Source of the DNA: Gemmatimonas sp.
Lineage (GTDB): Bacteria > Gemmatimonadota > Gemmatimonadetes > Gemmatimonadales > Gemmatimonadaceae
Assembly (NCBI RefSeq): GCF_021298855.1
Contig: NZ_JAJTHI010000010.1
Span: 248,001 to 312,000, forward strand
Direction: 5' to 3'
Length of the DNA stretch: 64,000 bases
The position numbers and the translations under genes are program-made. The notes under the pieces are model-generated. The model had not been told where the DNA came from. It saw only the letters and a program-made list of their open reading frames with translations, and searched no databases. Position 1 is the stretch's first letter; every line of letters starts with the position of its first letter. Below are positions 29,011 to 38,051 of the stretch, piece by piece.

Positions 29011-30156
29011 TCACTCGACGCGCGCGAAGGCGAGCCACCCGTTTTCCCGCACCGTAACGCTGTGTTCGCCATGATGCGGCGGCGCAAAGCGAACTCGGCC
29101 GTTCCACAGCGGCGGCAAGCCGGTGCGAGCCGCCTCGGTAACGCTGAGGTCGTGCTCGCGCAGCTGCTCCAGCACCGCGTCCCGCGCCGATCGCACCACG
29201 CCACACGGCACCCCGGCTGCCGTCAACGCCACAATCCAGTGCTCCACAGGCCGGGTCGCGAAGTGGTCGGCAAGCCACGTCACCACCGCGGTGCGGTGCT
29301 GCAGACGCCCGGCGTTGGTGCGCAACGCCGGATCATCTGCCAGCTCCGGCCGTCCCACGGCCCGCATGGCGGCCACCCATTGCGAATCACTGCCGACGGC
29401 CAGAACGAAGGGGCGGTCGGCCGCGCGAAACAGTTGATAGGGCACGAGGTTCGCGTGGGCGTTTCCCCACCGCTCGGCCTCACGACCGCTCACGAGCGTG
29501 TTCTGGGCCACGTTGACCAACGCCGCCACCGCGCTCGACTGCAGGGTCACCTGGACCCGCCGGCGCTCCGGCGGCAGCGCCCTGCCCCCGGCCCGCTCCC
29601 GCGCCGCCAAAAGGGCCAGGATGCCGATTGCCGCGTCCTTGCCGGTGGTCACATCGACCATGGCAACCCCGGACTTGATGGGATCACCTTGTGGTTCGCC
29701 GGCAATGGCCATCCAGCCCGACTCCGCCTGGACCACGAAGTCGTACCCCGGGCGCAGGCTATCGGCTCCGAATCCGGAAATGGTACACCAGATGAGTTGA
29801 GGATATGCGGCCAGCAAGGCGTCAGCATCGATACCGCTTCGGTCGAGTGCCCCGGGCAGAAAGTTGTCCACCACGATATCGGCGTCGGCAATGAGCGACA
29901 GGACGAGGTCGCGGTCTTCGCGGACCGCGAAGTCGGCCGTCAGCGACAGCTTGTTGCGATTGACACTCCGGAAGTAGGCAGACTGGCCATCGTCGGCGAA
30001 CGGTGGCCCCCAACCACGCGTGTCATCCCCCAGCCCGGGGCGCTCGACCTTGATGACGGAGGCACCAAGATCGCCGAGCATCATGGTGCAGAGCGGACCG
30101 GCGAGTACGCGCGATAGATCGAGCACGCGAATCCCCGCGAGCGGAAGTGGCTCCAT
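29011..30156 (-). CDS. class III CoA-transferase (CaiB/BaiF family)
   Basis: 381 residues. N-terminal LAGIRVLDLSRVLAGPLCTM and LGDLGASVIKVERPG are signature sequences; the catalytic Asp is D168 in SGVAMVDVTTG. Such enzymes move CoA between carboxylic acids (for example formyl-, succinyl- or carnitine-type donors) through a mixed anhydride on the Asp. The substrate cannot be named from sequence. It is monocistronic, divergent from the PhaF-like gene. Confidence 0.92.
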   Translation of the reverse strand: MEPLPLAGIRVLDLSRVLAGPLCTMMLGDLGASVIKVERPGLGDDTRGWGPPFADDGQSAYFRSVNRNKLSLTADFAVREDRDLVLSLIADADIVVDNFLPGALDRSGIDADALLAAYPQLIWCTISGFGADSLRPGYDFVVQAESGWMAIAGEPQGDPIKSGVAMVDVTTGKDAAIGILALLAARERAGGRALPPERRRVQVTLQSSAVAALVNVAQNTLVSGREAERWGNAHANLVPYQLFRAADRPFVLAVGSDSQWVAAMRAVGRPELADDPALRTNAGRLQHRTAVVTWLADHFATRPVEHWIVALTAAGVPCGVVRSARDAVLEQLREHDLSVTEAARTGLPPLWNGRVRFAPPHHGEHSVTVRENGWLAFARVE

Positions 30157-30304
30157 GATGCCTCATTTATGGCGTTGTTAAGCTGCGATTTACTTGGCTT
30201 TACCGCCCGAGTACTGCGGCATTTGTGGCCGCGCGCGGACCGGGGCAGTGCCGGACCGACGCCAATAATATGCAGGCCAACGCCCTAAAGCACGCCCGGA
30301 TACC

Positions 30305-30332
30305 TTGCATAGATCACTGGAAATCATATAGT
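30305..30332 (+). promoter_or_regulatory. sigma-70-like promoter for the PhaF/H1-like gene
   Basis: TTGCAT (30305-30310), a 16-base spacer, and TATAGT (30327-30332) in an unusually A/T-rich 285-base gap upstream of the gene at 30442. An untranslated leader of about 100 bases would follow, containing ACTCGG/CCGAGT arms and a T-run near 30404. Confidence 0.5.
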
Positions 30333-30441
30333 TACCCGCGTTCCGGTGGACGTGGGACACTCGGCGGCAACGGCATCATCGTCCTCCGAGTTTTCGCGAC
30401 CACCTTTTTTTCATGCATGGCGGAAGGAGTGCGCTCCACCT

Positions 30442-31290
30442 ATGGCCGATTTGCCGCAGGCTGACGACGATACGCTCACGGAAGGCGATGCGCCTCCAAC
30501 CGCTCCCGCGCCGCGCCGGGGTCCGGGACACCGGGCTGCCGATGCGCGCGACACGGCCGCCGAAATGGCGGCCCGGGCGCACGAGATCAGCCTCGAAGCC
30601 GGAAGCCGCATGGCTGGCGCCATGCGGGACGTGGTGGGAGCGGCCGCCGGGCTGAGCGCCTTCGTCATCGAGAGTGCGCGCGACCTCATTCATTACATGG
30701 TGCGACGCGGCCAGATGAATCAGGACGAAGCCGATTCGCTCATTGCCCAGGCCGAAGCGGCGTACATCGCCAAGCACGGGGCACTTCCCGCGCCGCAGCC
30801 CAAGGCCGCCCCGCCCAAGCCGGTACCGCTGGGACAGATGCCCAAGGCCGTGCAGGCGCCGGCAGCTGCTGCCGAAGCGGCCCTCGAAGCACGCGCAGCC
30901 ATGCGCATTGAGCCGCAGAAGCCGTCCGACAAGGTGACGTTTGCTCCTCTGCCGCCCAAGCCGGCACCCAAGCCCAAGGCGGAAGCCAAGCCCGAACCCA
31001 AGCCAGAAGCAAAGCCCGAATCGAAGCCGGCCAAGCCGGTAGCCAAGGCCGAGCCCAAGAGCGACAGCAAGCCGGTTACCAAGAAGGACGCGGCGCCGGC
31101 CAAGCCCGCCGCCAAACCCGCCGCCAAACCGGCCGCCAAGCCCGCCAAGCCCGCCGCCAAGGCGCCAGCGAAGCCGGCAACCAAGGCGCCGGCCAAGCCG
31201 GCTCCCAAGGCCCCGGCGAAAGCGGCAAAGGCTCCTGCCAAGGCGCCCGCCAAGGCTCCCGCCAAGAAGGCCGCCGGCAAGAAGAAGTAA
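30442..31290 (+). CDS. phasin/histone H1-like protein with Lys-Pro-Ala-rich tail
   Basis: 282 residues. An amphipathic helical N-terminal part (about 30-110; SRMAGAMRDVVGAAAGLSAF, YMVRRGQMNQDEADSLIAQA) precedes about 160 residues of AAKP/APAK repeats ending in KKAAGKKK. This two-part plan resembles PhaF of pseudomonads, which coats polyhydroxyalkanoate granules and binds DNA through its tail, and also AlgP and bacterial H1 homologues. No polyester synthase lies nearby, so DNA compaction is an equal possibility. The start at 30442 follows GGAAGGAG; the frame extends further upstream without a plausible ribosome site. Confidence 0.65.
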   Translation: MADLPQADDDTLTEGDAPPTAPAPRRGPGHRAADARDTAAEMAARAHEISLEAGSRMAGAMRDVVGAAAGLSAFVIESARDLIHYMVRRGQMNQDEADSLIAQAEAAYIAKHGALPAPQPKAAPPKPVPLGQMPKAVQAPAAAAEAALEARAAMRIEPQKPSDKVTFAPLPPKPAPKPKAEAKPEPKPEAKPESKPAKPVAKAEPKSDSKPVTKKDAAPAKPAAKPAAKPAAKPAKPAAKAPAKPATKAPAKPAPKAPAKAAKAPAKAPAKAPAKKAAGKKK

Positions 31291-31296
31291 CGCCGC

Positions 31297-32226
31297 GTGA
31301 TCGTTGCGTCGGCGCCAACCCGCCTCGACTTCGGCGGAGGGTGGACAGATGTCCCTCCCTTCCCCGAAGAGCGAGGCGGTTTCGTATGCAATCTGGCCAT
31401 CGAACGCCGCGCCACGGTCCACCTCGAAGCCGAGGGGGCCGATGCCCCCTACCCCGACGATCCCCTCGTGGCGATCGCGTTGCGCCGCGCCGGGTTGCCG
31501 CACGCTCGCGTTCAGCTGACCAGCGACTTCCCCGTAGGCGCCGGCCTGGGTGGCTCCTCAGCCGCCGGGGTCGCGCTGCAGGCAGCCATTGCCGCGGCTC
31601 GTGGCGACGCCGTTCGCCCGTACCAGTTGGCCGAGGACAGTCGGAGCACCGAGGTAGACGGTCTCGCCATTGCCGGGGGATATCAGGACCACTATGCGGC
31701 GGCCTATGGCGGGGCGCTCGGCCTGACGCTGACGCACCGGCGACATGTGGAGCAGCTGCCGCTCACCGCCAGCGCCGTGGCGTCGCTGGAATCGCGGGTC
31801 TGCGTCATCTACACCGGCGAATCCCGCATCTCGGCGGAAACGATTACCGCCGTGCTCGATGCCTACCGCACGCGTGTCCCCACCGTCGTGACGGCGCTCG
31901 AGCGCATGCGCGACCTCGCACGGGGCATGGCCGAGGCGTTGCAGGCAGGGAACGTGAGCGAGTTGGCCGGCCTGGTCGACGAACATTGGCATTACCAGCA
32001 ATCGTTGCATCCGGCGATCACGACCCCTCGCATGGCCGCCATCGAAGCCGCCGTGCGGGCGGCCGGAGCCGAAGGATTCAAGGCGCTGGGGGCGAGCGGG
32101 GGCGGCTGTGTGGTGGCACTCGCCCGCGTCGGACAGATGGAGGCGGTACGCGCGGCGGCATCACCACTGGGCACGGTGCTGCCCTGGCGGGTGGCCACGC
32201 AGGGCGTGGTCGTCGCGCGGCACTGA
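31297..32226 (+). CDS. GHMP-family sugar kinase, heptose-7-phosphate kinase-like
   Basis: 309 residues from a GTG start six bases after the previous stop. APTRLDFGGGWTDVPPFPEE and the ATP loop PVGAGLGGSSAAG (80-91) plus the C-terminal KALGASGGGCVVAL are GHMP motifs. The opening is closest to HddA (D-glycero-alpha-D-manno-heptose 7-phosphate kinase) and L-fucokinase types, so it probably phosphorylates a sugar for envelope glycans. The exact sugar is uncertain. Confidence 0.82.
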   Translation: MIVASAPTRLDFGGGWTDVPPFPEERGGFVCNLAIERRATVHLEAEGADAPYPDDPLVAIALRRAGLPHARVQLTSDFPVGAGLGGSSAAGVALQAAIAAARGDAVRPYQLAEDSRSTEVDGLAIAGGYQDHYAAAYGGALGLTLTHRRHVEQLPLTASAVASLESRVCVIYTGESRISAETITAVLDAYRTRVPTVVTALERMRDLARGMAEALQAGNVSELAGLVDEHWHYQQSLHPAITTPRMAAIEAAVRAAGAEGFKALGASGGGCVVALARVGQMEAVRAAASPLGTVLPWRVATQGVVVARH

Positions 32227-32258
32227 CCTCGCCACGGCGGCATCGCTAGACTGAGCAC

Positions 32259-33398
32259 GTGGCCTTTCCGCTTTCTCCCGTCGCGTTGACCAGAGCGCTG
32301 GTCGCGGTCGACTCCCGCAATCCGAGCCTGGTACCCGATGGCCCAGGGGAGCGGGAGGTGGCGCTGCTGCTGGCGAATATCCTCGAGGAGTGGGGCTTCG
32401 CCGTACACGTGGCGGACGTGGCCCCCGGGCGCAGCAACGTGGTGGCGCGCATCGGGCCAACGGGTGTGGCGCCGTTGGTGCTGAACGGGCATCTCGATGT
32501 CGTCGGCACCGATGGCATGAGTCACGCCCCCTTCACCCCCGAGCTGCGCGACGGCAACCTGTATGCCCGCGGCGCGACGGACATGAAGGGCGGCATTGCG
32601 GCCATGTGTGTTGCGGCGGCGCGCGCGGCGGCCGCCGGACCGTTGACGCGCGAAGTCGTGATCGCGGCCGTGTGCGACGAGGAGTTTGCCAGTATTGGCA
32701 CGCGCGCCCTGCTGGCCGATGGCCTGACGGCCGCGGCCGCCATCATCACCGAGCCCACACGCCTCGCCGTGGTTCCGGCCCACAAGGGATTTGCCTGGAT
32801 CACGGTGCACGTGCAGGGGCGGGCGGCGCACGGCAGCCGCTACGATGTGGGAATCGATGCCAACCGGCTGGCCGCGCGTTTTCTCGTGGCCCTCGATGCC
32901 TTCGAAAAGGAGGAGCTCGCCCGCCGCACCCATCCGCTGCTGGGCCGCGCATCGGTGCACGCGCCCCTTGTTTCCGGCGGCACAGGGTGGAGCACCTATG
33001 CAGACGAGTGCACCGTGAAGCTGGAACGGCGCACCCTGCCGGGTGAGCAGCCGGAGGCAGTACTGCGCGAAGTGCAGGCGCTGCTGGACATGTTGCACGC
33101 GGCGGACCCCGCGTTCCGCGCCACCTGTACGTTGGGGGGAGCCCAGCCGCCTCTCGAAACACCGGCGTCGCACCCCCTCGTCACGTCGGTCGTGCAGGCG
33201 TGCCGTGCGCACGGGCTCGCCGGCACCATCGACGGGCTGTCCTGCTGGACCGACGCGGCGCTCTTTGCCGAGGCCGGCATTCCGGCGCTCTGCTTCGGCC
33301 CCGGCGACATTGCCCGTGCGCATTCGTCCACCGAATGGGTGGAACTCGCGCAGCTCGAGCAGGCGGCGGACATCCTGCACACGGTGATCAGCGCCTGA
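32259..33398 (+). CDS. M20-family metallopeptidase, acetylornithine deacetylase-like
   Basis: 379 residues from a GTG start. The dinuclear zinc site is visible: H78 and D80 in NGHLDVV, D108 in [11 protein letters not shown]141-E142 in CDEEF, and Glu in [10 protein letters not shown] dimerisation domain interrupts the catalytic domain, as in ArgE/DapE. It likely hydrolyses an N-acyl amino acid amide. The final zinc-ligand His is probably the one in [10 protein letters not shown]. It is 32 bases after the kinase gene. Confidence 0.88.
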   Translation: MAFPLSPVALTRALVAVDSRNPSLVPDGPGEREVALLLANILEEWGFAVHVADVAPGRSNVVARIGPTGVAPLVLNGHLDVVGTDGMSHAPFTPELRDGNLYARGATDMKGGIAAMCVAAARAAAAGPLTREVVIAAVCDEEFASIGTRALLADGLTAAAAIITEPTRLAVVPAHKGFAWITVHVQGRAAHGSRYDVGIDANRLAARFLVALDAFEKEELARRTHPLLGRASVHAPLVSGGTGWSTYADECTVKLERRTLPGEQPEAVLREVQALLDMLHAADPAFRATCTLGGAQPPLETPASHPLVTSVVQACRAHGLAGTIDGLSCWTDAALFAEAGIPALCFGPGDIARAHSSTEWVELAQLEQAADILHTVISA

Positions 33399-33459
33399 CC
33401 GTCGGTCGTTCCGCCTTCCTTGCTCGTTGTCTTCCTTTCTGCCGCAGAACGTTCCTCCC

Positions 33460-33675
33460 ATGCAACCGACGACCGCGCAATACGACCTGCTCGAGCGGGC
33501 CATCATCGATGGGTCGCGCCTCACCATCATGCGGCGCGGGACGGAGTACGTCGTGATCCCCGAGCGCCTGCGCGTGGACAGTGGCCGCGAGGTGATCGTG
33601 GCACGGCATCCGAGCACCGGGCATCGGCTGGAGCTGATCGTGGACGAGATCGATTCCCTCGAGGCGGTGCGATGA
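33460..33675 (+). CDS. small conserved-looking protein of unknown function
   Basis: 71 residues, or 82 if a TTG at 33427 is used. It is compact and beta-rich: SRLTIMRRGTEYVVIPERLR, then REVIVARHPSTGHRLELIVD. Its stop overlaps the start of the RNase H-like gene (ATGA), so the two are translationally coupled. No family is recognised; it may be an accessory to the RNase H-like protein. Confidence 0.65.
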   Translation: MQPTTAQYDLLERAIIDGSRLTIMRRGTEYVVIPERLRVDSGREVIVARHPSTGHRLELIVDEIDSLEAVR

Positions 33676-34298
33676 CGGCGCGCTATCCGCTGGTGGCGGT
33701 CTACGCCGACGAATCGTGCCTGGGCAATGGCCAGAGCGGAGCCACCCCCGGCGGTCTCGGGGCCCTCGTGGAGTTTCGCAAGGCCGACGGTACCGTGGCC
33801 CGCTTCGACCTGTGGGCGTCGGAGCCCACCACCACCAACAACCGCATGGCGCTGCGGTCGGTGATCGACAGCTACGCTGCCATGTCACGGAAGGGGAACC
33901 GCCTGTCGGTGCAGTTCACGACCGATTCCCGCTACATCGTGGATGGCATGACCAGTTGGGTGCGCGGCTGGATGGCGCGCGGATGGAAGCGCAAAGATGG
34001 CGCGGTGGAGAATGTGGAGCTGTGGCAGGACGCTGTGGACGCCATCGCCCTGCACGAGACGCAATGGTGCTGGGTGAAGGGGCATGCCGGGCATCCGCAG
34101 AACGAATACGCCAACCATCTGGCGACGCGGGCGGCAGCGGCGCAGGATGCTTCGGACGGGCTCGTGGCGTCGCAGTTCGACGCCTGGCTGCAGGCCCAGG
34201 GGCCCAAGGTGCGGGCGCAGTCATTGTCGCCGTTTCCCGTGGTGGAACGGTTCGTTCCGGCACCGCCGTTACCGGCGCGTTCCACGGTGCGTCCATGA
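33672..34298 (+). CDS. RNase HI-like protein lacking two catalytic carboxylates
   Basis: 208 residues. The fold is unmistakable along its length: YADESCLGN, TTTNNRMALRSVI, QFTTDSRYIVDGMTSW, KGHAGHPQNEYANHLA. Compared with E. coli RNase HI, D10 is kept (D13), D70 is kept (D85) and the His of the GHAGH loop is kept (H138), but E48 is Ala (A60) and D134 is Asn (N148). E48 is needed for two-metal catalysis, so the protein may bind RNA/DNA hybrids without cutting them, or have altered chemistry. A C-terminal extension of about 50 residues, Pro-rich, follows the domain. It is coupled to the small gene before it. Confidence 0.85.
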   Translation: MTARYPLVAVYADESCLGNGQSGATPGGLGALVEFRKADGTVARFDLWASEPTTTNNRMALRSVIDSYAAMSRKGNRLSVQFTTDSRYIVDGMTSWVRGWMARGWKRKDGAVENVELWQDAVDAIALHETQWCWVKGHAGHPQNEYANHLATRAAAAQDASDGLVASQFDAWLQAQGPKVRAQSLSPFPVVERFVPAPPLPARSTVRP

Positions 34299-34347
34299 GG
34301 TGACACGCATCCCGGCGCTGGGGCGCCGGGACTCACCTTGGGTGCCC

Positions 34348-34527
34348 ATGTACAAGTATCTCTTCGCTCTGACCACCGGCATTGCCATTGGGTACGGCTA
34401 CGGCTGGCACGACGCGCAGGAGCACGACAAGGCCGTGGCCGAGCGCGTGATCGAGCGTATCGGCACGGCCGTGCGTGAGCGCATGGGCAACACCGTGGAC
34501 CCCCAGCCCGGAACCGGCGGCAAGTGA
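34348..34527 (+). CDS. small single-span membrane protein
   Basis: 59 residues. An N-terminal hydrophobic helix (YLFALTTGIAIGYGYGW) precedes a charged amphipathic helix (EHDKAVAERVIERIGTAVRE). Its stop overlaps the GTG of the next gene, so they are cotranslated. Function unknown; it may anchor or regulate the zinc-ribbon protein encoded next. Confidence 0.65.
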   Translation: MYKYLFALTTGIAIGYGYGWHDAQEHDKAVAERVIERIGTAVRERMGNTVDPQPGTGGK

Positions 34528-35234
34528 GCACCGTTGCCCGCTCGCTCGACGATCTCGATCGTCTGGCGTTCCGCCTGTCCCGCACCATCCGCACTCAGCA
34601 TCCGCAGCTGCTCGCGCTCGGCTTCACCTTGAGTGATCTCGAGGAGCGGCTGCTGCCGTTCCGCGAGGTCCGCCGCGAGATGGCCAACGGTGGTGCCGAT
34701 GCCTTTGAATCGGCGCTGTTGCGTCTGGTCGCCGGCGAGCGGAATTACGTGATGGCCGATCCGGCACTCCAGCGCGCCTGCCGTCAGGCACTGGCGTTTC
34801 CGTCGCCCACCCTGTCCATGGTACGGGCCTGGGCCACGAGCACGCTGCAGCTCAATCAGCCGGCGCGCGCGGCGACCGGCAGCGGCGCCGGCGCCGGCGC
34901 CGAGGCTCCCGTCGTCCGCCGCAGCGGCTCCGGAGCGGTACGGGCACACCCCGCCTACGACCCGGCGGACGATCTGTTTCCGGCGCCCGGAGAAGGGACG
35001 GCCGTGGCCGGCCGAGCGCAGCTCGCTGGAACGGTGGGTCACCACACGACGGAGCGGGCCACGTACGCCGACAGTCATTGCTGCCGCTTCTGCGACAACA
35101 CGCTGCCGCAGGGGCGCGCCGTGACCTACTGCCCGTACTGTGGCATGGATCTGACCAAGCGCCACTGTGCGGCGTGCAGTACGGAACTCGATGTGCACTG
35201 GCGCTACTGCGTGACCTGCGGCCGGCAGGGATAG
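34524..35234 (+). CDS. protein with C-terminal double zinc ribbon
   Basis: 236 residues. An N-terminal helical region (about 1-110, SLDDLDRLAFRLSRTIRTQH), a low-complexity linker with Gly-Ala repeats (encoded by GGCGCC units near 34882-34900), then a C-terminal double zinc ribbon with CRFC, CPYC, CAAC and CVTC pairs in the last 55 residues. Such ribbons usually mediate protein or nucleic-acid contacts. Function unknown. The GTG start overlaps the previous stop. Confidence 0.75.
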   Translation: MSTVARSLDDLDRLAFRLSRTIRTQHPQLLALGFTLSDLEERLLPFREVRREMANGGADAFESALLRLVAGERNYVMADPALQRACRQALAFPSPTLSMVRAWATSTLQLNQPARAATGSGAGAGAEAPVVRRSGSGAVRAHPAYDPADDLFPAPGEGTAVAGRAQLAGTVGHHTTERATYADSHCCRFCDNTLPQGRAVTYCPYCGMDLTKRHCAACSTELDVHWRYCVTCGRQG

Positions 35235-35327
35235 CCGCAGCCCGCTGGGCGACGCTGGCGCCTGGCGTCGGCGGCGCGACAGCCGATGGGATTGAATCCC
35301 GTGACCCGGTCGGCGTGTATTCAGAGC

Positions 35328-36473
35328 ATGACTCTCCGCGTTTCCGTCGTGGTCGGCACGGCCCTGCTGCTGGGCTGTGCGTCGGCACCTGCCCGGTCAG
35401 GGGCCCCAACCGACGCGGGCCCCGCTGCCCTCCCGGCCGGCGGGGCCGGCGGGGCCGGCGGGGCCAGCGCGGCAACGGCGGCGGTGGCGCCACCGCCGCT
35501 GCGGTGGCCCGTTCGCACCGTCCCGCACGTGGACCTGTGGCTGCACGCCTTCGCCATGCTGAGCGACGATACGGCGTCGGTGCCGCTCTACCGCCGTGGC
35601 TATCGCGATTCCATCACGGTTCTCAAGAATCAGCGCAATCTGCTCACCGCGCTCGACGGCAACCGCGAGGCGCTGCGGCGCGGGCTGCAGCGGGGCAGCT
35701 ACCTGGATGCGCAGTTTCTCCCCTTTGCCTACGGGTCGTGGGACGAGCTGCGGGCCACGGCCGAGCACTATCTCCAGCTCGGCGGCGACGTGCGACGCGC
35801 GCCAAGCCGCGACGTCGCGTTTCGCCTGCAGCCGTTCGCGGCGCTCTTTCCGGGGAGCAGCGACCGGGAATGGCTGCGGCTGTTCCTCACCGGCGTGGAC
35901 GACGAGGGCGCGCGTTTCCTGCTCGCCGAACATCAGCGGCAGCTGCGCGAGCGTGCCCCCACGATCACGGCGGTGGACAGCCTGTGGCAGCAGGTCTATC
36001 GCGACAAGTTCGAGCGGTTCCTGAACAACACCGGACAGCGGCAGGGCGACCTGGTGCTGTCGTTGCCGATCGGCGGTGAGGGACGCACCGGGCCTGGGTA
36101 CACGGGACGCGTCATGGTGGCGGTGACGTATCCCGCGCGACCTGCCGATGCCGCAGAGGTGCTGTATGTGTTCGCCCACGAGGCGACGGGCGCGCTGGTG
36201 GGTCCGGCCGTGAGCGACAACACCACGCCGGCGCAGCAGCGCGCCGGGGTGGCCGCGCAGTTCATTTCGTCGGGGCAGGTTCAGGCCGGGGCCATGCTGC
36301 TGACCCGCATCGCCCCCGAATTGCTCGACGGGTACCAGCGCTACTATTTGACGCAGAGCGGACAACGCGTGACCGGAGACGTGCGCGCCCTCTTCGATCG
36401 TACCTTCACGGTGCCGGCCATCATTCGCGAGGCGCTGGCACGGCAAATCGACATCGTGCTCAGTGGCATCTGA
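35328..36473 (+). CDS. lipoprotein of unknown function
   Basis: 381 residues with a lipobox L-L-G-C17, then a Gly/Ala-rich tether containing GGAGGAGGA encoded by a perfect nine-base tandem repeat (about 35440-35467). The globular part is mainly helical and carries YVFAHEATGALVGPAVSDN, a His-Glu pair that superficially recalls a metalloprotease but lacks the HExxH pattern. The in-frame start at 35286 would put a non-hydrophobic stretch before the signal, so 35328 is preferred. Family not recognised. Confidence 0.7.
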   Translation: MTLRVSVVVGTALLLGCASAPARSGAPTDAGPAALPAGGAGGAGGASAATAAVAPPPLRWPVRTVPHVDLWLHAFAMLSDDTASVPLYRRGYRDSITVLKNQRNLLTALDGNREALRRGLQRGSYLDAQFLPFAYGSWDELRATAEHYLQLGGDVRRAPSRDVAFRLQPFAALFPGSSDREWLRLFLTGVDDEGARFLLAEHQRQLRERAPTITAVDSLWQQVYRDKFERFLNNTGQRQGDLVLSLPIGGEGRTGPGYTGRVMVAVTYPARPADAAEVLYVFAHEATGALVGPAVSDNTTPAQQRAGVAAQFISSGQVQAGAMLLTRIAPELLDGYQRYYLTQSGQRVTGDVRALFDRTFTVPAIIREALARQIDIVLSGI

Positions 36474-36474
36474 C

Positions 36475-37296
36475 ATGCGTGACCTTCCACGTACGGCACT
36501 CGAGCGCGTGCTCGCCCGCGCCTCTGAATTGCAGAACACCGAGCCCGGTGAGCCTGGCGACACCATCAGCGAAGCCCGGCTGGTGGAGATCGCCAGGGAA
36601 GTGGGGTTGGACGTGCAGCATGTGCGACAGGCCATCGCGGAGGAGCGTGCCCAGGTCACGTTGCCGGTCACGGGCAGCAGCGGCCTGCTCGCGAGCATCG
36701 GCCCGGCCGTCGTAAGTGCGCAGCGCACCGTCCCCGGGACGCCGGAGCAGCTGCTGCGCGACCTCGATGCGTTTCTGCCGCGTCATGAGTACATGGTGGC
36801 GGTACGCCGTACGGCCGATCGCGTGGTCTGGGAGCCGCGACGTGATCCGTTGGGGAACTTCTTCCGCTCGCTGGGCTCGGGGGGCCGGCGCTTCGACCTG
36901 GTGCGCGTGGATCAGCTCGTGGTGAGTGCCACCCGCGTGGACGACGCGCGCTCGGTGCTGCGATTCGACGCCGTGGTGGATGGGGCACGTCGGTCGGTGC
37001 GTACGGCCACGCTGGGGGCGGCCGGCGCGGCGCTGCTGGTCCTGGGCGTTGCGGCCGTGCCACTGCTGTTCCTGACGATGATGCCGCAGGTGGTGGTGGT
37101 CATCATGGCCCTGCTGGCGGCGATCGCCGTTGGCGTGACGTGGCTGTGCTGGCGCACCATGGCCCGCACGTTCCGCACGATGGTGGGGCGGGCGCAGCAG
37201 CGTATCGAGTCGCTGCTCGACGAGGCACAGCATGGCCGCCTGCAGGCGTCGCCCACGCTGCTGGAAAAGATGCTGCAGGGGCCGAGCCCGTTTTAG
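36475..37296 (+). CDS. membrane protein of unknown function
   Basis: 273 residues. The N-terminal 60 residues form a helical module (ALERVLARASELQ, TISEARLVEIAREVGLDVQH) resembling short helix-turn-helix-like stretches found at the start of many proteins of this phylum. Two membrane helices follow at about 180-225 (AALLVLGVAAVPLLFLTMMP, VVVVIMALLAAIAVGVTWL), then a charged tail. The start is one base after the previous stop, so it is cotranscribed with the lipoprotein gene. Confidence 0.7.
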   Translation: MRDLPRTALERVLARASELQNTEPGEPGDTISEARLVEIAREVGLDVQHVRQAIAEERAQVTLPVTGSSGLLASIGPAVVSAQRTVPGTPEQLLRDLDAFLPRHEYMVAVRRTADRVVWEPRRDPLGNFFRSLGSGGRRFDLVRVDQLVVSATRVDDARSVLRFDAVVDGARRSVRTATLGAAGAALLVLGVAAVPLLFLTMMPQVVVVIMALLAAIAVGVTWLCWRTMARTFRTMVGRAQQRIESLLDEAQHGRLQASPTLLEKMLQGPSPF

Positions 37297-37475
37297 CGGT
37301 CGGCGCCGGTCCCCCGCGGTGCCGTTCCGTTCCCACCCGGACCGCAGCGCGCCGCCGTTTCCGTGCGGGCACGGCTGTCAGGTCGTGATGGTCGTGACAC
37401 CACACGTGATGCTTATGTGACGGCTGCCCGGGACGTTGCGTCTTTCGGTGTCATTCATCGGGAGAGAACCGCGCC

Positions 37476-38051
37476 ATGTCCCCTGTCCGTCCACACCGCC
37501 GTGGTTTCAGCATGATCGAGCTCCTGCTCGTGATTGCGATCATCGGCATCACGGCCACGTTCGTGCTGCCACGGGTGCGCTTCGACAACACGCGCGTGGA
37601 CACCGCCGCGCGCACCATCGATCTGGTCCTCATGGCCGCTCAGCGCGATGCGGTGAGCCGTCAGCACAATGTCCTGGTGGTGTTCGACACGTCCGCGGGA
37701 ATGCTGCGGACCGTGTGGGACGCGAACCAGAACCAGAGTGCGGAGGACACGGAGCGTGAGCGGTTGACCCCACTGCCCGACCAGATCGTGGTGGCGCGGC
37801 CGCCCGGGGTGAGTGCGCTGGCGGGCGACAGCACATCGGCGCTGGCGGGGGTACCGGATACGCGAGGCCCCATGCTGCTCGTGCAGCGCTCCGGATCGAC
37901 GGACCGCGCCGCCACGTTCTACCTCACCACCGTCCGCAGCATGCTGCCCGATGAAGAGGTCCGGGAGGCGCGCGCCGTGCAGGTGTCGCGCGCGACGGGC
38001 CGCTCGGCCTGGTACTCATGGACTGGCAGTCAGTGGAAGCGCGCCCCATGA
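37476..38051 (+). CDS. minor pseudopilin, GspH/FimT type
   Basis: 191 residues. The prepilin peptidase site is G10/F11 in HRRGFSMIELLLVIAIIGI, with Glu at +5, followed by the hydrophobic stalk helix. The C-terminal domain (VDTAARTIDLVLMAAQRDAV, NVLVVFDTSAG) fits GspH/FimT, which primes type IV pilus or type II secretion pseudopilus assembly. First of four overlapping pilin genes; a GGGAGAG ribosome site precedes it. Confidence 0.88.
   Translation: MSPVRPHRRGFSMIELLLVIAIIGITATFVLPRVRFDNTRVDTAARTIDLVLMAAQRDAVSRQHNVLVVFDTSAGMLRTVWDANQNQSAEDTERERLTPLPDQIVVARPPGVSALAGDSTSALAGVPDTRGPMLLVQRSGSTDRAATFYLTTVRSMLPDEEVREARAVQVSRATGRSAWYSWTGSQWKRAP

Noticed and set aside
30950..31290. CRISPR-like or satellite repeat from the regular GCCAAG/GCC units.
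   Set aside because: The repetition comes from codons for Ala-Lys-Pro in a coding frame; there are no spacers.
36100..36260. Zinc metalloprotease in the 35.3 kb lipoprotein from the HEAT segment.
   Set aside because: The pattern is H-E-A-T-G, not HExxH, and no third ligand is seen.
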